From Pseudomonadota bacterium (GTDB taxonomy: Bacteria > Pseudomonadota > Alphaproteobacteria > Rhizobiales > Hyphomicrobiaceae): 11,027 nt of DNA. A model generated the notes under the pieces. That model made no database searches. It was not told the origin of the DNA and saw nothing but the letters and a program-made list of their open reading frames with translations. Within the stretch, counting starts at the first letter, position 1; every line of letters starts with the position of its first letter. A program made the position numbers and the translations under genes. Below, one piece after another: positions 6,614 through 11,027 of this stretch. The DNA is taken from assembly GCA_023430315.1 (NCBI GenBank), contig JAEZAW010000162.1:1-11027 (forward strand), given 5' to 3'.

Positions 6614-7873
6614 ATGCGCACGCAGGTTCAGCAACTGATCGCGCGGTTCCGCAAGACCGAAGATGGCTCGATTGCCATCATCTTCGCGCTGACGTCCTTC
6701 ATTATAATGATTGCCACCGGTCTCGCCATCGACGCCGGGCGCGCCTATCACGCCGCGAGCAAGATGACGAGTGCGCTCGATTCAGCGGCGCTGGCGGCCG
6801 CCAAGTCTATGCGTGAGGACGCCAACATGACGGACGACGAGCTGATCGCCGTCGCTGATCGCTATTTCCGGATCAATGTGGCTGGCACCGGCGGCAACTA
6901 CGCCGTCATCGAGAGCATTCAGGCCGCGATCGACCGCAACTTCGACACGATCTCGCTCACTCTGGCGAGCCATGTGCCGACAGTGTTCGGTCGCTTGGCA
7001 GGCGTTGATCGCATCAACATTCCGATCGCATCGACTGCCGTCTATCAGAGCAGCGACATCGAGCTTGCACTTCAGCTCGACGTGACGGGCTCGATGGCGG
7101 GGAGCCGCCTCGCCGAGCTCAAGCTCGCCGTGAACGGACTTCTCGACATCATGCTGCCCGACGAGGGGACGACGAAGAAGGTCCGCATTGGGCTCGCGCC
7201 GTTCTCGGCCGGTGTCAATGCCGGCACCTATGCCTCGGCGGTCAGCGAAGGCCGCTCGCGCGATGGATGCGTCTATGAGCGCCGCAATCTCGCCGATCAG
7301 ACGAGCGAGGCGCCGGCCACCGGCTCGAAATCCTTCAAGGTGCGCGAGGACCTGTCCGGCCGCAGCATCCAGTCCTGCCCGCGCAATGCCGTCATCGTTC
7401 CGCTGAGTAAAAGCAAGGCGGATCTCCGCGCGACCGTCGAGAGCTACCGAGACGGCGGAACCACGGCCGGGCATCTCGGCACGGCCTGGGGCTGGTATCT
7501 CCTGTCGCCGGAGTGGGCCAGTGTCTGGCCGACAGACTCGACGCCGGCGCCGTATCGCGACGGCAAGACCATCAAGGCGATCGTCGTGATGACCGATGGA
7601 GTCTACAACACCATCGGCGGCGTCAGCGGCGGCGACGCCTCCGCCACGGCCCGGCAGGCCTCGACCCTGGCGGAGGACACCTGCGCGGCTATGAAGGCGC
7701 AGGACATTCGTGTGTACGCCATCGGCTTTCAGGCACCGTCTGCGGCGCTCGATATGCTGCGGGAATGCGCCAGCACATCCGGGGGCTTCTTCGAAGCGAC
7801 CGACGGCGAAAAGCTTCGCGCCGCTTTCCGCGCCATAGCCACCGAGCTCAACAACCTGCGTCTCAGCTCCTGA
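6614..7873 (+). CDS. TadG-type pilus assembly protein with vWA domain
   Basis: This belongs to the TadE/TadG-like group of Flp/Tad-associated proteins: an N-terminal membrane anchor with a large exported part holding a von Willebrand factor A domain. A short basic N-terminus precedes DGSIAIIFAL, and the single hydrophobic helix covers about 20-38. The segment after it (AIDAGRAYHAASKMTSALDSAALAAA) is typical of the family. The metal-binding (MIDAS) motif reads DVTGS at 156-160, with TTAGHLGTAWGWYLLSP and MTDG (326-329) as later vWA elements. The C-terminus ends in the usual CASTSGGFFEATD and LRAAFRAIATELNNLRL blocks. ATG 6614 has AGGA eight bases upstream; ATG 6605 is in frame but has its AGG directly against it. 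No other tad gene is nearby, so it looks like an orphan copy. Function in adhesion or pilus assembly is inferred. Confidence 0.88.
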   Translation: MRTQVQQLIARFRKTEDGSIAIIFALTSFIIMIATGLAIDAGRAYHAASKMTSALDSAALAAAKSMREDANMTDDELIAVADRYFRINVAGTGGNYAVIESIQAAIDRNFDTISLTLASHVPTVFGRLAGVDRINIPIASTAVYQSSDIELALQLDVTGSMAGSRLAELKLAVNGLLDIMLPDEGTTKKVRIGLAPFSAGVNAGTYASAVSEGRSRDGCVYERRNLADQTSEAPATGSKSFKVREDLSGRSIQSCPRNAVIVPLSKSKADLRATVESYRDGGTTAGHLGTAWGWYLLSPEWASVWPTDSTPAPYRDGKTIKAIVVMTDGVYNTIGGVSGGDASATARQASTLAEDTCAAMKAQDIRVYAIGFQAPSAALDMLRECASTSGGFFEATDGEKLRAAFRAIATELNNLRLSS

Positions 7874-7879
7874 GACGCC

Positions 7880-8650
7880 TCATGCAGGCTCATCGACAAG
7901 CCGACTCAGACGCACGGCAGCCAGGAATTCTATTTTGCGGTTCTCCTGGCGCCGCGTGGCCTCGACATCCGCACCCCATTTCGTGATCTGCCAATCCTCA
8001 TCGACGTGCGCAGCTTTCCAGGCGTCTTCGGGCGTCAGATGGCCGGCCCGTACTGCAAGCATGAGTACGACCGAGCCGAGCAGCGTTGTCATCACGTGCG
8101 CCGAGGCGAGCTCAAACGACTCGAGCGGCGCCACGGCCGCTTCGACGGCGGTGCGCGATGCGGCTGACTGACTGACGGGCATAAGCCCCGTACAGACGGC
8201 GAGATCGACGCCGATGCTCTCTCGCGCCCAGTCGAGAACAGGATCCCAGGCCGCAGCCTGCGCGGCGACGAGCTCCGAGGGGCCGTCAGCGCGATAGCAG
8301 AGCAGATCGCTGCCGGCATACTTCACGATATCCGCGCGGACTTGCGGCTCGCGGCCGTCGACCTGATCGCGCACGCTGTTGGCGAGGCGGGTGAGCGGCA
8401 TGCTCATGGGATCGATGTGCTCGCGCTGGGCGTCCCACTCCTCGGCGATCGCCGCCGCCATGCCTGAGGTCGGAAGGACGAGCACCAGCTTGTTGGGTGT
8501 CCTGAGCGGACGGCCATCGAGGTGCACGGCGTAGCCGCCGCCGCGCGCTTCGACCGTCACGTTCGCATAGAAGCGCTTCGGTAATTGCCGCGCCTGCCCG
8601 CCGCGGGCGAGATCGCTGGGATCGGATCTACGGATCGGCTCGTCGCTCAT
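7880..8650 (-). CDS. ATP12 family F1-ATPase assembly chaperone
   Basis: ATP12 proteins bind the F1 alpha subunit in mitochondria and help assemble the alpha3beta3 hexamer; alphaproteobacteria carry homologues presumed to do the same in the cytoplasm. The 256-residue product matches the bacterial family in length. The family N-terminal block KRFYANVTV (25-33) is followed by LDGRPLRTPNK (44-54), EEWDAQREHIDPMSMPLTRLAN (from 70) and IVKYAGSDLLCYRA (109-121). The C-terminal DEDWQITKWGADVEA (217-231) leads into the helix that ends the domain. There is no signal peptide or membrane segment. ATG 8650 overlaps the stop of the HAD gene as ATGA, so the two are probably translationally coupled. The gene converges on the TadG-like gene with 6 bp between stops and no evident terminator there. 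Confidence 0.95.
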   Translation of the reverse strand: MSDEPIRRSDPSDLARGGQARQLPKRFYANVTVEARGGGYAVHLDGRPLRTPNKLVLVLPTSGMAAAIAEEWDAQREHIDPMSMPLTRLANSVRDQVDGREPQVRADIVKYAGSDLLCYRADGPSELVAAQAAAWDPVLDWARESIGVDLAVCTGLMPVSQSAASRTAVEAAVAPLESFELASAHVMTTLLGSVVLMLAVRAGHLTPEDAWKAAHVDEDWQITKWGADVEATRRQENRKIEFLAAVRLSRLVDEPA

Positions 8651-9330
8651 GAAACGGTCTCGCGCTGCAGGGTGAGGCGCTGCTCGATGGCGTCGAGCAA
8701 CTCGCTGCCCTGCGTGATGATCGAGTGGGCGCCGGCGCCTCGCAGTCGATCGCCCGCATGATAACCCCACGATACACCGATTGCACCGACGCCGGCATTG
8801 AGGGCCATTTCCATGTCGTACGTCGTGTCGCCGATCATGACCGTTTGACGCGGATCGGCGCCGGTCTCGGCCATGGCCTGCAGGATCATCGAGGGATGGG
8901 GCTTGGAGGGATGATCGTCGGCCGTCTGGATGGTCACGAAATGACCCTCCCATTTTTCTTGCGCGAGCAGACGGGCAACGCCACGCTTGGATTTCCCGGT
9001 GGCAATGCCGAGAACGGTGTCCGTCCGCGCTGCAAGAGCCGCGACCGTAGCGGATATGCCGTCGTACAGAGTCTCCTGGTGATCCGGCCGCGTTCTGACG
9101 CCGCCAAATCCCGTCCTGTAAGCGTCGATGATCTGGAGGCGCACAGCTTCGCTCTCGCGCGGCGCGAGGACCGCAAGCGCCTGAGGCAAGGAGAGACCAA
9201 CCACGCCGAGCACTTCGGCACGGCTCGGCGACGGCAATCCGATCGAGCCGAAAGCCAGAGACATGCTGCCGTAGATGGCGTGCTGACTATCAATCAGCGT
9301 GCCGTCGCAGTCGAAAATGACCAGTCTCAT
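8647..9330 (-). CDS. HAD-superfamily phosphatase, phosphoglycolate phosphatase-like
   Basis: This is a haloacid dehalogenase-type hydrolase that would cleave a small phosphoester through an aspartyl-phosphate; the substrate is not evident. All four HAD motifs are present in 227 residues: DCDGT with nucleophile Asp7 and acid/base Asp9, Thr111 in IATGKSKRG, Lys143 in SKPHPSM, and GDTTYDMEMA with metal ligands Asp168 and Asp172. The helical cap lies between motifs I and II (about 15-90), placing it in subfamily IA close to Gph. ATG 9330 has AGGA five bases upstream. Its stop overlaps the ATP12 start. From memory, this HAD-ATP12 pair in Hyphomicrobiales often follows an rluC-type pseudouridine synthase gene, which is absent here; a PQ-loop gene lies upstream instead. 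Confidence 0.92.
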   Translation of the reverse strand: MRLVIFDCDGTLIDSQHAIYGSMSLAFGSIGLPSPSRAEVLGVVGLSLPQALAVLAPRESEAVRLQIIDAYRTGFGGVRTRPDHQETLYDGISATVAALAARTDTVLGIATGKSKRGVARLLAQEKWEGHFVTIQTADDHPSKPHPSMILQAMAETGADPRQTVMIGDTTYDMEMALNAGVGAIGVSWGYHAGDRLRGAGAHSIITQGSELLDAIEQRLTLQRETVS

Positions 9331-9413
9331 GGAAGTCCTGGGAAGCCCTGAAAGTTGAACGCCGTTCGTGCAGCGGATTGCGGCGCCAACCTACTTAGAA
9401 GCGAGCCATTTGG

Positions 9414-9797
9414 CTATCCTGGCGGTGGCCCTGTGTAGGGAAGCCTGCGGCCGCATCCGGTTGTGCCCGGTTGGAGCTGGGACGACATCGGCTGCCAGGA
9501 GCGAGTCTCATCTCGAGCGGCGCGCCAGCGGTGCCGCTTGTAGGCCGTCTGGCAGATCACGATCGCGCAGCAGAGTGTGTTGATGGAGCTGACTAGGCAC
9601 AGTATGCGATCTCCGATAATGACGCCGGCATAGGCCGCGGTGCTTCCATTGGCGCAGACCCAGAGCGTCCATGTGAGGAAGGAAACGGCCGTTGCGCCGT
9701 TCGTGTCCCGAGCTATGCGTACCATCTGCGGCACATACGAAACGACGCGGACCGTGTTGAAGAAGCTGAAGGCCGCGACAATCAAGGGTTCGATCAT
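9414..9797 (-). CDS. Three-helix PQ-loop protein, SemiSWEET-like
   Basis: The product (127 residues) has three predicted membrane helices (about 5-24, 38-58 and 64-82). A PQ dipeptide ends the first (YVPQMVRIARDTNGATAVSF, from 21). This is the single-triple-helix-bundle layout of SemiSWEET transporters, which dimerise in the inner membrane to move small sugars. Trp43, Trp46 and Asn73 lie where pocket residues could be, but this is not aligned. The last 40 residues, after KRHR, form a Ser/Gly/Pro-rich tail without family likeness that is longer than usual. ATG 9797 has GGAG about 12 bases upstream, which is distant. It sits between the cyclodeaminase-like gene and the HAD gene on the same strand, with 116- and 83-bp gaps, so operon membership is uncertain. 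Substrate unknown. Confidence 0.72.
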   Translation of the reverse strand: MIEPLIVAAFSFFNTVRVVSYVPQMVRIARDTNGATAVSFLTWTLWVCANGSTAAYAGVIIGDRILCLVSSINTLCCAIVICQTAYKRHRWRAARDETRSWQPMSSQLQPGTTGCGRRLPYTGPPPG

Positions 9798-9897
9798 TGG
9801 CGCGTTCGAGCTCCCGCATCGTTGAGTGAGGTGCGTGGATGCTCGGTCGCGCGCGTCAATGCGCCGTCAGACAGGTGTAATCCATGATTTGATTGGA

Positions 9898-9914
9898 AGA
9901 GGACGCGCTCCTCT
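9898..9914 (-). terminator. Weak hairpin at the end of the cyclodeaminase-like gene
   Basis: AGAGGA and TCCTCT form a 6-bp stem around a 5-base loop, overlapping the last base of the stop codon. There is no run of T after it on the minus strand, so intrinsic termination would be poor; it may only be a 3' stem-loop. Confidence 0.2.
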
Positions 9915-10894
9915 CAACCCGCGTGCTTCGCGCGCGTTGCGTGTCGATAGACGAGACCAGCCGCAGCGAGATCGGCGAGCGCATGGCCCGCAAAGATGAA
10001 GAGCGTCCGCTGCTCGGGTGATGTTCGGAGCGTGGCCGCGACCGTGGAGAGCCTGCTCAGATCCGCATCGAATTTGCCGGCGAACTTCATCCGACCCTGC
10101 TGGACGAGATGCTCGCTCTGACGCACATCGTCGGTGGCGACGATTCCAAAAGCGTCGAGGCTTTCGGCCTGCCAGGGGTTTGCGAGATCGACCGCTGTGA
10201 GGAATGCGCCGGGTCGTAGCCAGTGCGCGTCGACAAATGGTTGTCCAGGTGCCCCGATCGGTACGGCACTGACGATGACGTCGGCGCGTGCAATCGCGGC
10301 GCGGGGGTCGTCCGTCGCCTCGGCTGCGAATCCTGCCTGTCGCGCCTCATCGGCAAAATTGGAAGCCGTCGCGAGGCGCCGGCTATAGGCCGATACGTGC
10401 TCGAGTTCGGGGAGAACGCGCCGAAGGGCGGCGAGATGGCTTCTGGCCTGTGTGCCGCAACCGATGAAAGCAATGGATCGGCTGTCCGGTCGAGCCAGGC
10501 GCTGTGCGGCGATCGCCGACATGGCGGCCGTACGGGCGGCAGTGATGGGCGCGGCATCCATCGTGGCGAGCAGCTCTCCGGTCGAGCGGCGGCTCAGCAT
10601 CATGCACGTGTGGATCGCGTTGGTGCCGTCGTGCGGCACGACGCCCACCCATTTCACGGCGGCGAAGTCGCTGCGTCGATCGGCGGCCACCATGGCCTGG
10701 AAGAAGTGGCCGTGCGCAAGGTTCAGCGCGGCCTTGGGCAGGGCGGCGGCTTCGCCTGCGGCAAGGCTCGAGAAGGCTTCGCGGATGGCCTCCCGTAACT
10801 CATCCAGAGATGCGCAGGCCTCTTCAACAGCTTGACGATCGAGGTGCAGCACGCCGCTGCCGGCCGACGGGAGCGCGGGGCTTTCAGAGGTCAT
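9914..10894 (-). CDS. Ornithine cyclodeaminase/mu-crystallin family protein
   Basis: This family covers NAD(P)-dependent enzymes acting on amino or imino acids: ornithine cyclodeaminase, alanine dehydrogenase, ketimine reductase and opine-type synthases. The 326-residue length is typical. An N-terminal dimerisation/substrate part (1-125) contains Lys81 (AVKWVG) and Arg121 (ARTAAMSAIAA), matching in order and spacing Lys69 and Arg112 of Pseudomonas ornithine cyclodeaminase. A Rossmann fold follows with GCGTQARSH (145-153), and Asp236 (TAVDLANPW) sits where catalytic Asp228 would be. The usual GxDxPGKxEL loop reads VDLANPWQAES, so true ornithine cyclodeaminase activity is doubtful and the substrate is open. 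ATG 10894 has GGAA five bases upstream. The gene is first of the minus-strand series; no clear promoter was seen in the roughly 130 bp before it. Confidence 0.9.
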   Translation of the reverse strand: MTSESPALPSAGSGVLHLDRQAVEEACASLDELREAIREAFSSLAAGEAAALPKAALNLAHGHFFQAMVAADRRSDFAAVKWVGVVPHDGTNAIHTCMMLSRRSTGELLATMDAAPITAARTAAMSAIAAQRLARPDSRSIAFIGCGTQARSHLAALRRVLPELEHVSAYSRRLATASNFADEARQAGFAAEATDDPRAAIARADVIVSAVPIGAPGQPFVDAHWLRPGAFLTAVDLANPWQAESLDAFGIVATDDVRQSEHLVQQGRMKFAGKFDADLSRLSTVAATLRTSPEQRTLFIFAGHALADLAAAGLVYRHATRAKHAG

Positions 10895-10978
10895 GGAAAT
10901 TCCGATCCGCGCTCAATTGATTCTGCCGCAGTGCTACCTTACGGCGGGCGCATCCCCTTGAACTTGCTTCCCTTATGA

Positions 10979-11006
10979 TTGACGAGAAGCTTCGGGTGTG
11001 TATAAC
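10979..11006 (+). promoter_or_regulatory. Sigma-70-type promoter reading out of the right edge
   Basis: TTGACG (10979-10984) and TATAAC (11001-11006) are separated by 16 bp. Each hexamer matches the consensus at five of six positions. It points rightward, away from the cyclodeaminase-like gene, and would drive a gene or RNA starting just beyond the window. Confidence 0.55.
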
Positions 11007-11027
11007 AAGGATCGACGGGGTGCGAAA

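Noticed and set aside
8651..8953. Upstream in-frame extension of ATP12
   Set aside because: It runs through the HAD gene in another frame, has Arg/His-rich composition, and lies before the normal ATP12 N-terminus at 8650 with its ATGA overlap.

Overview
The window looks like a chromosomal stretch from a high-GC alphaproteobacterium, most likely of the order Hyphomicrobiales (Rhizobiales). This rests on gene content: RecG with an alphaproteobacterial N-terminus, an HtpX/RsmB pair, a DUF1674 (SDHAF4-type) protein, and an HAD phosphatase coupled to an ATP12 chaperone. I see no rRNA, tRNA, CRISPR array, complete insertion sequence or recognisable att site.

Layout, left to right. A short leader with a 15-bp palindrome precedes recG (117-2234, +). 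recG converges, with a 3-bp gap, on a minus-strand pair, htpX then an RsmB-type rRNA cytosine methyltransferase (4657 down to 2238), whose junction overlaps. A gene-poor stretch of about 480 bp follows (4658-5141). It has a palindrome upstream of htpX and fragments of open frame on the minus strand. Next is a compositionally different, AT-richer gene (5142-6071, +) for an Abi-alpha/DUF4393-like protein with two C-terminal membrane helices. The SDHAF4-type gene starts 18 bp later (6090-6323, +). A candidate promoter and hairpin precede a TadG-type von Willebrand factor A (vWA) protein (6614-7873, +). That gene converges, with a 6-bp gap, on a minus-strand series: an ornithine cyclodeaminase/mu-crystallin-like protein (10894-9914), a three-helix PQ-loop (SemiSWEET-like) protein (9797-9414), an HAD phosphatase (9330-8647) and ATP12 (8650-7880). 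The last two are joined by an ATGA overlap. A good sigma-70-type promoter at the right edge reads rightward out of the window.

The core genes are housekeeping: recombinational repair, ribosome modification, membrane-protein quality control, and assembly of respiratory complexes (ATP12 for F1-ATPase, SDHAF4 for succinate dehydrogenase). The best candidate for something undescribed is the Abi-alpha-like gene. It appears to be an acquired, possibly anti-phage, membrane-anchored protein inserted between htpX and the SDHAF4-type gene. Its second membrane segment is unusually methionine-rich. All functional statements come from reading the sequence and remembered family features; no database search was run.
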